From: Eustoma russellianum
Taxonomy: Eukaryota > Streptophyta > Magnoliopsida > Gentianales > Gentianaceae
Assembly (NCBI GenBank): GCA_036186865.1
Contig: AP025040.1
Coordinates: 17,308,811-17,372,810, forward strand
Direction of reading: 5' to 3'
Length of the DNA: 64,000 bases
Made by a program: the position numbers and the translations under genes. The notes below the pieces were generated by a model. That model was not told the origin of the DNA and made no database searches. It saw only the letters and a program-made list of their open reading frames with translations. Of this stretch, positions 34,928-44,051 are shown piece after piece; the stretch's first letter is position 1; every line of letters begins with the position of its first letter.

Positions 34928-36271
34928 ATGGCATCAACACAACCGTCATTCGCAGATATTGTTACGGGGTCATCTGCTGCCGAAAAAATAAGCATCGCTC
35001 CCAAAACGGTCTCACGGCATAAAGGTATTCCACTGCTTTCATTTCTTGATTCCGAAATTGATGCATTAGCTGCTCCTTTCAAATATTCTTTGGTTGGCAC
35101 ATTTTGGTATGGACGACCACCGTTGAAGGTGATCAGAGAGGTGTTTGAGAAAATTGGATTTCAGAATGATTTGCGTATCACACTTATTGATCAAACACAC
35201 ATCCTGTTAAATTTTCGGCAAGAGGCAGACTATCTTAGATGTTTCTATCGTAGATCATGGCATATATCAGGCTGTCACATGCGTATTACTAAATGGACTG
35301 TCGATTTTGACCCAATGACTGATGTCCCCATTGTACCGGTGTGGGTAGCTTTTCCTGGTTTGCCGGTTCACCTGCATTGTCGAGAGGCATTGTTTGAGAT
35401 AGTGAAACCGATTGGTTCACCTATTAAGCTAGATGTAGCGACGTCGGATGCGCTTCGGCCGTCGGTGGCCAGAATCTGTGTAGAAGTTGATGTGTCGCAG
35501 GAACTGCCTACCAAAATATATCTGCAGGCAAAGAAACGACTTATACTGCAATCAGTGATTTATGAGGACATGCCAAAATATTGTTCTACTTGTCGTCGTT
35601 TAGGACATGATCACGATACATGTACGCCAGCACCATCGCCGCCGTCGGTTATTCCGCCACCTCCGCCTCCCCCTCCGTCTCGACTGTCGAAGCAACGATG
35701 GACTCCTATTAAGAAGAGAACAACGGTACCCCAAACTGAGGAACCCTCTTCCTCCCGCCTTCCCACTGAAACGACTATCACCCCAGTTACTACACAGTCA
35801 TTGCCTGCTCATGCCGATTCTTCAGTTTCCGGGTTGGATACACACGAGGCAGAGGAAGACCACTCAACTTCTCCGGCACCCGTACTAGCGCCGCAGGCTC
35901 CTTTGAGCCCCCCTATCGCTGAGCCAGTTGATACTTTCTGTGATGCTCCTGATCATCAGATTCCCGAAGACATCCCACCTATTGAATTTGGTCACTTGTC
36001 TGACACAGAGCTACCGATGGAAGCACACGATGGCCCTCTAATCGTCCCTCCGGAGGTTGCACGTCGCATGGAAGGACTAAATTCATCAGTGGATGATGAC
36101 ATGCTAATATCGCGGTTACCGGATCAACCGGAGGAGGCACCATTTGTGCCGGTTGTTCCACGTCGGAAGCGCCGCACTCGAAAGGAGTTACCCCCACTAC
36201 CACCGTCGAATATTCTTACACGAAGTGCATCTCAGATCATTCAGGGAAGTGTAACTAACCTTTTGCAATGA
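34928..36271 (+). CDS. LINE L1 ORF1: RNA-binding protein with DUF4283-like domain and CCHC knuckle
   Basis: 447 residues, intact. The N-terminal globular part (about 50-200; TFWYGRPPLKVIREVFEKIG, HILLNFRQEADYLRCF, VPVWVAFPGLPVHLH) has the look of the plant DUF4283 domain, an RRM-like fold in LINE ORF1 proteins. A zinc knuckle follows at C219, C222, H227, C232. A proline-rich, acidic disordered stretch (about 235-400) and a basic tail (PRRKRRTRKE) end it. ORF1 proteins bind the element RNA and form the particle with ORF2. The stop overlaps the ORF2 start as ATGA, suggesting termination-reinitiation. ATG 34928 is the first that gives the complete domain. The ORF1 C-terminus of L3 (63757-63960) has the same basic pattern. 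Confidence 0.92.
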   Translation: MASTQPSFADIVTGSSAAEKISIAPKTVSRHKGIPLLSFLDSEIDALAAPFKYSLVGTFWYGRPPLKVIREVFEKIGFQNDLRITLIDQTHILLNFRQEADYLRCFYRRSWHISGCHMRITKWTVDFDPMTDVPIVPVWVAFPGLPVHLHCREALFEIVKPIGSPIKLDVATSDALRPSVARICVEVDVSQELPTKIYLQAKKRLILQSVIYEDMPKYCSTCRRLGHDHDTCTPAPSPPSVIPPPPPPPPSRLSKQRWTPIKKRTTVPQTEEPSSSRLPTETTITPVTTQSLPAHADSSVSGLDTHEAEEDHSTSPAPVLAPQAPLSPPIAEPVDTFCDAPDHQIPEDIPPIEFGHLSDTELPMEAHDGPLIVPPEVARRMEGLNSSVDDDMLISRLPDQPEEAPFVPVVPRRKRRTRKELPPLPPSNILTRSASQIIQGSVTNLLQ

Positions 36272-39200
36272 ATGTGTTAATATGGAACATTCGAGGCATG
36301 CGTACATCATTGCCTCGATTACAGCAGTTAATTAGAGAATATCGTATAAGTTTACTAGCTTTAATAGAACCCAAACATTCACCCACACATATACAAAGGT
36401 TTTGTTTGCGTCTTGGTTTTTCTCACTGTCTTTATTCACAATCAGAGCATATATGGTTTTTCTGGCAGGATAATGAGTATTGTCTGCTTGGCACACAGGA
36501 TCATGACCAAGTGCTCCATTTGACTATCTCATCTGTTGCACAGCAGTCTACCTTCGTTCTCTCTCTGGTTTATACCAGACATACTATCGCACAGCGTCAA
36601 TCCTTGTGGCGTGCCTTGGAGGATTTCTCCGCGGATTTGCGGTTGCCCTGGTTGATTGGCGGAGACTTTAATACGTTCCGTTCCCTTGATGATCATAGTG
36701 GCCGCTCTACCCCTTCGTTATCTGCTCTACAGGATTTTAATGACTGTATCGAGGCTTGCTCACTTATGTCCCCCTCATATTTTGGCACTCGATATACTTG
36801 GGCGGAAGGCCGCGGATTGGGCCGAGTCCGCAGACGCCTAGACTGGATATTTCTTAACTCCTTGATGAATGATATGTTCGATGTGCTAAAGCTCACACAC
36901 TTGCCGCGGGTTACGTCGGATCACACTCCTCTTTTGATACAATGTCAGACAAGCATCCAATCTCCTCGTCGAACATTTCGGTTTTTGGAGGCATGGCTGC
37001 ATCATCCGGATTTTGATAATTATGTCAGGCACGCATGGCAGTCATATCCAACAACTGGTGGTATGCGCGGGTTTTACACCAAATTATTCTCTCTAAAGAA
37101 AGATATTCAGCACTGGAATAAGACTATCTTTGGAGATATTTTCAGCAATTTGCAGGCAGCCGAAGAAGCACTAAATCAAGCGGAAAATTCATGGGATGTC
37201 AGCTCTACTGAGGAAGCGCGCGAGACATATTATCAAGCAAAGGCACAGTATTTGCTTGCCTCTAAATATGAACTCTTATACTGGAAACAAAAAGCCCGGG
37301 TCAAATGGTTACAAGATGGGGATGCTAACACCAGATATTTCCACTCTCTGGTAAAAGGTAGGCGTTCTCAGCTATGTATTCGTCAACTTCAAGATTCACA
37401 GGGAACTTTGTTGACACAACAAGAAGATTTGATGAGGACTGCAGTGGATTACTATACGGAGTTATTTGCCCATGTTCCGACCGACAATCATACAGACATA
37501 TTATCCCATATTCCAAGTTTAGTCACGGAGGAGGATAACCTCATGCTTACACAATTACCCTTGGAGTCTGAGGTAAAAGAGGCGGTATGGAGTTTGGATC
37601 CGCATAGTGCGTCAGGTCCTGACGGGTTTAATGGGCAATTCTATCGTTCATGTTGGCCGATAATATATTCGGATGTGCTAAAGGCTGCGCAGGAATTTTT
37701 CCTTGGGGTACCTCAGCCAAGGACTATGGCAAGTGCATTACTCACTCTCATTCCCAAAGTTCAGTCACCTCAGACATTTGCTGATTTCCGTCCAATCTGT
37801 CTTACTAATTTCATCAGTAAAGTCTGTACCCGTATTATTGCTACTCGCTTGAACCAGCTCCTTCCAAAATTAATCTCTCCAGAGCAAACGGGTTTCCTTG
37901 CGGGAAATGATATCTCTACACAAGTTATTTTGGCTCGGGAAATGGTACATATGTTGGATAGAGGTGGACCACAGTTGTGTCTGAAATTGGATATGATGAA
38001 GGCTTTCGATCGGGTTAGTTGGGACTACCTTCAACTGATTCTACGAAAGTTTGGGTTTTCTGACTTCTTTGTTAGACTTATTATTAATCACCTGGGTGCA
38101 ACGAGAATGTCAATATTAATTAATGGGCAGCCATCTCCATATTTCCGTCCATTTAAAGGAGTTAAGCAAGGGGACCCTTTGTCGCCTTTATTGTTTATCC
38201 TATCATCTGAGGGATTTAGTCGCGGATTGAAGGCACTGGTTTCAGCAGGAAGCATTCACACTTTTCGCTTGGGTAGAATCCCAATGGCAATTTCGCATTT
38301 GGCCTATGCGGATGATCTACTTATCTTCCTGCAGGGTACTCAACGGAATCTTTGTCGTTTTCACGCCTTTCTCACTAAATATGAAGCTGCTTCGGGACAG
38401 AAAGTTAATTTTGGTAAAAGCAGTTTCATTCCATCATCCAATATTACAGCGAGACAATGTCAAACAATAAAAGGAATACTAGGCATGCGTCAAATCTCTT
38501 TGCCGTTTCGTTATCTGGGTTCCTATCTTCATAAGGGCATCCCTCGAGCGAGTCACTGTTTGTCATTGTTACAGCATGTGGATGACAGATTACAGGGTTG
38601 GCAGTCTCGACTTTTATCATTCGCGGGACGGCTTGTGCTATTACGATCAGTTATTGCAGCGCTTCCCTTGCATATATTGGCGGCAGGCGGCATGCCTCTA
38701 TCAATCATTCGAATGCTAGAAAGGAAGATGGCATCATTCTTTTGGGGAGATAGACGCCATTGGGTCACCTGGAGCTCTGTGACCACTCCCACTGCGGAGA
38801 GTGGCTTAGGCCTTCGTAGTCTTCGTGAGCTGCAGCAAGCATACAAATGTCGTATATGGTGGAAATATCAATGCCAGGATACATTATGGAGTCGGTATAT
38901 GCATCTTAAATATGGAAGAAGGGGGGACTATACTCCCAAATTACCAGATTCTGCGATTTGGAAGTCTATCTGTCGCATTCATCCCATCTGTTCCTCTCAG
39001 GCGACTGGTTTAGGTTCATTTCCATCATGGACGCCCACACCTTCTGGAGTGTTCTCACTTAAATCGGCATATGATATATGTAGAGTTTCGCGCCCATCTT
39101 TGCTTTCGACGACATTTATTTGGTCTAAACACCATTCTCCCTCTATTCGCATTTTATTATGGCGCTTTTTCCATTCAGCCATGCCATTTGAAGATTACAT

Positions 39201-40128
39201 AGGAAAGTATTTAGTGGTGCGTCCTACGCAATGCCCTTTTTGCAAGTCGCATTCAGCCACAGTGGACCATATATTCATTTCATGTTCACGCATTCGGCAC
39301 TTTTGGAGTTTTTTTGCTGCTGAACTTCATGGCGTACCACCGACATCTTTGCCTCTGCGACAATATTTACTCTCTTGGTGGTATCGGTCCAACTCTACAT
39401 CACTGGCGGGTGTTTTGAAGATTGTCATCCCTGCGATAGTTTTATCCAATATTTGGCATCAATATGCGCAACTAATCTATGGGGATACGACCAACTTTTC
39501 GACAACGGCGTTACGTAACTCTATTCACTTTGATATACATGTTTGGGCGATGAGTATCCAGGGCTCCAAGCTAGCAGCGGGTCCTTTGCCATCTCTATCT
39601 TGGTTCCCTCGGCTTCGTGCTCCTCGGCTTCGGGTAATCCGGTGGGAAACACCCCCTTCAGGGCGATTCAAGTTAAATGTGGATGCAGCTGTTGGACAAC
39701 ATTACGCAGCAGGAGGCGTTATATTAAGAAATCATGAAGGGTGTTGTATCAGGGCCCTATCTTTTCGTCTCCCTCTTAGTACACCACTGCAGGCAGAGAT
39801 TCAAGCTACTCTTTTTGGCCTGGTTTATTTTCTACCTCTATATCGTTCGCTTATGGTGGAATCAGATTGTGCTCAAATGCTAACCTCATTAGGTAAGCCC
39901 CGCCAACCAATGGGCAATTATCATCTTCAGCAGCTTCACAGTATGGTAAGCCAGCATAGGCTGGAACTGCTTCATATCTATCGCGAGAATAATATGCCAG
40001 CTCATTATCTTGCTCAACATGCAATGATGCATCCCACGACGGGATTTTACAACCGTCATACTCTTCCTCCTATGGTTAAGGCATCTGTTGCACTGGATCT
40101 CACGTCAGCGCAGTTACGCTCAATTTAA
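36268..40128 (+). CDS. LINE L1 ORF2: endonuclease-reverse transcriptase-zinc finger-RNase H
   Basis: 1,286 residues, intact, in the normal range for plant LINE ORF2. The N-terminus is an exonuclease-endonuclease-phosphatase type endonuclease (NIRGM; LIEPKH; GDFNTF with D133; SDHTPL with D218/H219) that nicks the target. RT has SGPDGFNGQFYR, PICLTNFISKVCTRIIATRL, LKLDMMKAFDRVSW, GVKQGDPLSPLLF and YADD at 680-683. A zf-RVT motif CPFCKSHSATVDHIFISC begins at C989. The RNase H domain has NVDAAV (D1139), AEIQAT and ESDC. The enzyme copies the element RNA at the nicked target in the nucleus. It starts at the ATGA overlap with ORF1, and its TAA stop overlaps the next ORF's ATG (TAATG). Confidence 0.96.
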   Translation: MNVLIWNIRGMRTSLPRLQQLIREYRISLLALIEPKHSPTHIQRFCLRLGFSHCLYSQSEHIWFFWQDNEYCLLGTQDHDQVLHLTISSVAQQSTFVLSLVYTRHTIAQRQSLWRALEDFSADLRLPWLIGGDFNTFRSLDDHSGRSTPSLSALQDFNDCIEACSLMSPSYFGTRYTWAEGRGLGRVRRRLDWIFLNSLMNDMFDVLKLTHLPRVTSDHTPLLIQCQTSIQSPRRTFRFLEAWLHHPDFDNYVRHAWQSYPTTGGMRGFYTKLFSLKKDIQHWNKTIFGDIFSNLQAAEEALNQAENSWDVSSTEEARETYYQAKAQYLLASKYELLYWKQKARVKWLQDGDANTRYFHSLVKGRRSQLCIRQLQDSQGTLLTQQEDLMRTAVDYYTELFAHVPTDNHTDILSHIPSLVTEEDNLMLTQLPLESEVKEAVWSLDPHSASGPDGFNGQFYRSCWPIIYSDVLKAAQEFFLGVPQPRTMASALLTLIPKVQSPQTFADFRPICLTNFISKVCTRIIATRLNQLLPKLISPEQTGFLAGNDISTQVILAREMVHMLDRGGPQLCLKLDMMKAFDRVSWDYLQLILRKFGFSDFFVRLIINHLGATRMSILINGQPSPYFRPFKGVKQGDPLSPLLFILSSEGFSRGLKALVSAGSIHTFRLGRIPMAISHLAYADDLLIFLQGTQRNLCRFHAFLTKYEAASGQKVNFGKSSFIPSSNITARQCQTIKGILGMRQISLPFRYLGSYLHKGIPRASHCLSLLQHVDDRLQGWQSRLLSFAGRLVLLRSVIAALPLHILAAGGMPLSIIRMLERKMASFFWGDRRHWVTWSSVTTPTAESGLGLRSLRELQQAYKCRIWWKYQCQDTLWSRYMHLKYGRRGDYTPKLPDSAIWKSICRIHPICSSQATGLGSFPSWTPTPSGVFSLKSAYDICRVSRPSLLSTTFIWSKHHSPSIRILLWRFFHSAMPFEDYIGKYLVVRPTQCPFCKSHSATVDHIFISCSRIRHFWSFFAAELHGVPPTSLPLRQYLLSWWYRSNSTSLAGVLKIVIPAIVLSNIWHQYAQLIYGDTTNFSTTALRNSIHFDIHVWAMSIQGSKLAAGPLPSLSWFPRLRAPRLRVIRWETPPSGRFKLNVDAAVGQHYAAGGVILRNHEGCCIRALSFRLPLSTPLQAEIQATLFGLVYFLPLYRSLMVESDCAQMLTSLGKPRQPMGNYHLQQLHSMVSQHRLELLHIYRENNMPAHYLAQHAMMHPTTGFYNRHTLPPMVKASVALDLTSAQLRSI

Positions 40129-41168
40129 TGGCTTGCGGTTATCTTCATTTCTCTGCCCGTGTCCTAACAGTCACGGGCAGACCCGGTACGCATATTTCTT
40201 ATTTTACACACGGTTGCTGTATAATTTATTTGTTGATACTTACTATTGTTATTACCTGGGCCAATCGCGGCGGTGACTGCTATGAGGTATATTTCGCGTG
40301 CGCTGCTATGAGCTATACTACAAACCATGCTGACTTACATAAGGATTGGCACTTTTACATCTCCTCTGCCTGCACCAACTTTGGTGTAGGCAGGCATGGT
40401 TCGTTTTCTTTCCTTTGGAGTTTCAGATCTCGATTTCCATTTATTAATTCGCTGCTGACTTACTTGATTTGTACATCTTGGCTGCTCATATGTTTACACA
40501 CTTTGCTTGGTGAGGGGAGATACCTGGGGAACACTTATAATAATTGCATTGATGCACATCTATGTACGGCGACAAGGTGGACGTTTTCATGTGTACAACA
40601 CATCGCCTGGAGATCTCATGTGGATTGGCTCTCCTTCCATAACCCTGCCTGCCCATCTATTGGTGCAGGCAGGTTGGGTATGTGTTCTTTCTCTTGCCTT
40701 GATTTTTCCTTATGTAATCTCAATAAGGTTTACACATGGTTTTCTTTCGCTATAACATGGCTCGTCATTGTGATTTGGATAACATGGCTGATCAACACAA
40801 ATGGGAGGCTATTACGAGTGGATGGTTTTTGGATGGAGCTTCACCCTGGAGCGTTACAGTGGCAATATTACAAGATAGTCCAACTCAAATGGGCATTGGT
40901 TTTCAACAACTGCGGCATACAACATCGACGAACATCGGCATACATAGGCTTTTTGTTTACTGTAATGGACAGATTCGGTATCAATGAGAGTCGTATAAAT
41001 ATGCACGCTTTTTCCTTCGCCAAGGTTTTATCCACAAGGGTGGTTTTTCTTGGCAAGGTTTTAATGCGACATATCGTATACGACTGGAGATATCACATTA
41101 TTAGCTTTTTGATCTTTTTATTTACGTATTCTGACGATTGTAAAATGGTTTTCCTCCGCCACAAGTGA
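40128..41168 (+). CDS. LINE L1 ORF3: hypothetical hydrophobic Cys/Trp-rich protein
   Basis: 346 codons starting in the TAATG overlap with ORF2. I do not recognise a family. The translation is rich in Trp, Cys and aromatic residues, with several possible membrane segments (IIYLLILTIVITW, LLTYLICTSWLLICL, FAITWLVIVIWITWLI). A loose motif recurs about every 70-95 residues (SACTNFGVGRHG, NPACPSIGAGRLGM). The end (INMHAFSFAKVLSTRVVF, HIVYDWRY) is shared with L2 and L3. The segment is T-rich, which by itself yields hydrophobic codons, and it holds three RNA hairpins, so it may be a structured 3' UTR with a fortuitous frame. The long open length and the retained position in three LINEs argue for coding. 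Confidence 0.5.
   Translation: MACGYLHFSARVLTVTGRPGTHISYFTHGCCIIYLLILTIVITWANRGGDCYEVYFACAAMSYTTNHADLHKDWHFYISSACTNFGVGRHGSFSFLWSFRSRFPFINSLLTYLICTSWLLICLHTLLGEGRYLGNTYNNCIDAHLCTATRWTFSCVQHIAWRSHVDWLSFHNPACPSIGAGRLGMCSFSCLDFSLCNLNKVYTWFSFAITWLVIVIWITWLINTNGRLLRVDGFWMELHPGALQWQYYKIVQLKWALVFNNCGIQHRRTSAYIGFLFTVMDRFGINESRINMHAFSFAKVLSTRVVFLGKVLMRHIVYDWRYHIISFLIFLFTYSDDCKMVFLRHK
40152..40181 (+). other. Hairpin 1 in L1 3' region
   Basis: TCTGCCCGTG (40152-40161) pairs fully with CACGGGCAGA (40172-40181), 10 bp, loop 10 nt. Equivalent to 47176-47203 in L2. Confidence 0.85.
40366..40393 (+). other. Hairpin 2 in L1 3' region
   Basis: CTGCCTGCACCA pairs with TGGTGTAGGCAG, with one G-U pair and a tight loop. 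Equivalent to 47382-47411 in L2. Confidence 0.85.
40644..40673 (+). other. Hairpin 3 in L1 3' region
   Basis: CCTGCCTGC (40644-40652) pairs perfectly with GCAGGCAGG (40665-40673). Equivalent to 47673-47702 in L2. Confidence 0.85.
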
Positions 41169-41170
41169 GG
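41153..41170 (+). other. 3'-terminal stem-loop of L1
   Basis: CCTC and GAGG flank CGCCACAAGT near the LINE 3' end. The surrounding TGGTTTTC...AAGTGAGG is shared by L2 (48161-48178) and L3 (59224-59240, minus). 3' stem-loops are recognised by RT in LINEs with stringent 3'-end selection. Confidence 0.6.
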
Positions 41171-41197
41171 CTTTGACATAATAAAATCGCTGTTTCA

Positions 41198-41201
<4 letters not shown>

Positions 41202-41268
<67 letters not shown>
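41202..41268. repeat. (AT)n at the 3' end of L1
   Basis: About 33 AT units replacing or following the expected A-rich tail. Confidence 0.93.
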
Positions 41269-41269
<1 letters not shown>

Positions 41270-42317
41270 CAAAACTAGTTAAATATTTAGTAGCAAAAAT
41301 CTTTGGAATACCTTTGAAATATAGGATATATCTTGGCGTATGTGCTTATAAGAAAACGTTTAACGAATTGAAAAATAATAGTCCAATACTTTGTATAATT
41401 TTTCTAACTCGTCCTTTAATGTCAATGAAAAATCCGCCTATGTACCGTTGCTTATAATCTTTCATCTAAGTTGTCTAATCTCAGTATGGCACTAAATATT
41501 AATCGACTTAGGATATTCTAATTCACAATGATTACGTGCGCCACAATGATCTACTGTACTTCTTTACTTGGTCATTCCAACCGCTAATTCTTATTTAGTA
41601 AGATCTCACCTGAAAAGCATCCACTACTTGTTCACGATTACTCTATTTCAATTTAGGCCTATTTGATACATCATTACTTAGGTGTTCCTAAGAATCAACA
41701 CTTAACCCAAATTTGTAATAATTTGTCATTCACTGTAATTATTTTAGCAGTACTCACTTATCACTATCAATCAATATCTCTAATCGGACTAATATCTTCG
41801 GCCTATTTGATACTCTACAATTCAACATCTTAATCATAACTATAAACCCCTTTGTACGATATTCTTTGCTAAACTGTACTGATCATAATGCTAATAAACT
41901 CTTTCCTTAGTAATTTGTTTCACTATCAACCATCTCTTAGGTACTACAACCCCAACCTAGTCGTGTTCTGACACTATTGTCGAGGTAGAGACGTGAACCT
42001 GCTTCATTTACCATAATGGTAACGGGGTGCAGGGGTCGGATATAAGGAATTATATAAATGGTTATAATCAACACTCACGTAAGGCAAATAATCTAGAGTC
42101 GTATGGAGTGCCCTAGGTATACGTGGACATATCCCTTATCTGATCATCACTTAGGTCTAGTATCATGATTTATTTCTTGAATCGATACTTGGTATCATCA
42201 TTTCTTCCGTCTAAAATCATTACTTATTTCTAAGTTCAATGCTTAGAATATAATCACAGCTTATGACTAAGATCAGTGCTTATGTTCAAATTATCACCTT
42301 ATGTTCAGATCACCACA

Positions 42318-42541
42318 TATGTCTAAGATCACTTCTTATTTCTAAAATCATATTTAGTATATAATTGACATTTATGACTAAATCAATAATTATGTCTAAG
42401 GTCAACTCTTAATTGACATCGTTACTTATGTCTAAGATCATTTCTTATTTCTAAAATCATAGTATATAATCGGCACTTATGACTAAATCAGTAATTATGT
42501 CTTAGGTCAACTCTTAATCGATATCGTTACTTATGTCTAAG
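42318..42541. repeat. Tandem repeat, period about 107 bp, in G2 leader
   Basis: TATGTCTAAG recurs at 42318, 42427 and 42532. Two complete units share CTTATTTCTAAAATCATA, TTATGACTAAATCA and GGTCAACTCTTAAT. Confidence 0.85.
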
Positions 42542-42659
42542 ATCATGACTTATGGGTAAGATCATCTCTTAATTTCTACAATCATAGCCTACACCTACGT
42601 TTCCGTCGTGGATCTAGAGTCATGCTATGAAAAATCGCACAGTCGGACACGTAGTAATT

Positions 42660-42928
42660 CTTAAACTCATCCTAAAGTTGGGTCCAAGCGGTCGGTGGTG
42701 TTAGTTGTGCTGCGCCACCACTCATCTGCATCTGTTGTAAAAGAGTCTCAGGCCTGACTGTGGAGGTGGTGGAGGCAGTGTTGTGCCTGTTGTTTCAGTA
42801 GCCGCTGTTGCTGGGCTAAGGTGTTACTCATTGTGACTATGCAATCTGCAAGTGTTTGGGGATGATCCCTTGATTCGGGTGGTTCTCATCACCATTTTCT
42901 CTATATCGTCTTGTTCATGTCTTGGCAT
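42660..42928 (-). pseudogene. G2 gag N-terminal remnant
   Basis: From an ATG at 42928 the minus strand gives a decayed counterpart of the G1 gag start (GDENHPNQGIIP versus GDDQQGQGAIP), then glutamine-, threonine- and proline-rich codons, with stops and frame changes. Its position before the leader supports the call. Confidence 0.6.
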
Positions 42929-43231
42929 CACTTTTTGGTATTTATAACAACTGAGAATATTTTTATCTAATTCAGTCTAAGGTGAGGGGGTATTTTGGCA
43001 ATTTCTAACAGCTTAGAGGTTGCATGCAGAGGTTTAGGGGTAAAACTGAAAATAACTAAAGAAACCGAAGGAATGCTCACACTCCTCTTAACCCGATCAT
43101 AACTTAAGTCTAAGATCCTTTCTTAAATCTACTTTGTTCATTAGGGATAAAATCGCCATTTTCAAAAAAGATCAGAGCTTATGTCTAAGTGATCTAGTTA
43201 ATCATGCGTCTCCGAGGTGATCTGGAGCCTC

Positions 43232-43244
43232 GGCTCTGATACCA
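43232..43244 (-). other. G2 primer-binding site (initiator tRNA-Met)
   Basis: TGGTATCAGAGCC on the minus strand, two bases from the LTR end at 43247. A perfect match to the common plant PBS. Confidence 0.9.
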
Positions 43245-43246
43245 CC

Positions 43247-44051
43247 TGTAGCTCCCCGCTCGGGGCCCTTACATCGGGAATAGTGCACCCGCTGTAGTCT
43301 ACTAAGAGAACTACAAGGCATCGACACAAATTTCTTACACTTCAGCATGTGACGTAGAAATCAATCGTGGAAACGTCATAATTAAAACTTTTAAATTAAT
43401 AAATTCCCAATAAGATACACCAGATATAAAAACAATTAATCCCAAATCACAAGTCACTAAAATATACATATTATCCCAACCACCTCGTTGATAATCTGAT
43501 AGCCTTAATCAACGTCCTCCAGCTGAAGTCTTATAAGTCCATCAGCATCCTCACACGACAACGCCCTCCATGCAAGAATACCCTAACCTCTCATGCCTGC
43601 AAAACTGGTGAATGGTGGTGTGTGCCAAAATTAATGGGATTAGTAAGCAACCTACATGTATCTGTTATAGAAATCATACATGCAGAAGCAAATACAAATA
43701 ACCTTTATAATTAACATACATGTCCTTAATCCACAAATAATTTCACTTGATTATCTTTAACAGTTAACACTTTGAAAAAACACAAAATAAATAATTCATC
43801 AGTTCAATCTACGTTACCATGATGCATGCTCTTCTCAAATATGACATACACAACAAATAAATAATCACATAAACAAAGAAGAGAACAATACATGCCAATG
43901 GAGCAAACAAACTGCGGAAAGTAAGTCACTCCACATAATAATGCGCAACTTCATGAAGCATGCCTTTTTCTACATGTCACACGCAACAAAAGTCATGTCA
44001 TGCAATATGTCCGTATCTTTTCCGTACAATGCATGATCCCAGGACCTATTG
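43247..44051 (-). mobile_element. G2 5' LTR (right), interrupted by G3
   Basis: It starts TGTAGCTCCCCGCTCGGGG and matches 30126-30625 from 43546. Homology stops near 44050, where the G3 LTR begins. The last five bases TATTG (44047-44051) are the expected target duplication of G3; the partner should lie outside the window. Confidence 0.83.

Larger units (their letters stand above)
34623..41201 (+). mobile_element. LINE L1, full-length L1-clade non-LTR retrotransposon
   Basis: About 6.6 kb: a GC-rich 5' UTR (34623-34927), ORF1, ORF2, a third ORF, a conserved 3' end, then an (AT)n tail. ORF1 and ORF2 are uninterrupted, unlike almost everything else in the window. It is inserted in the decayed internal region of G2. 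The end stem-loop and last 150 bp are shared with L2 and L3. All catalytic motifs expected of a plant L1 are visible, so it may be, or recently have been, competent. Confidence 0.93.
41269..43246 (-). mobile_element. G2 internal remnant right of L1, leader and gag start
   Basis: No open frame. From 43080 to 43246 the sequence follows the G1 leader and ends at the PBS. Further left are a 107-bp tandem repeat and AT-rich decayed sequence in which I recognise nothing (41269-42310). Confidence 0.7.
30126..44051 (-). mobile_element. Ty3/gypsy element G2, decayed, hosting LINE L1
   Basis: Left (3') LTR 30126-33093, internal 33094-43246 with L1 inserted, PBS at 43232-43244, and right (5') LTR from 43247, cut at 44051 by G3. 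LTR homology between 30126-30625 and 43546-44046 is clear. The 5' leader resembles that of G1 (shared CATAACTTA-GTCTAA and TTTCTTAAATCTACTTTGTT). The coding region is almost entirely gone. It is the oldest layer of the nested stack. Confidence 0.82.
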
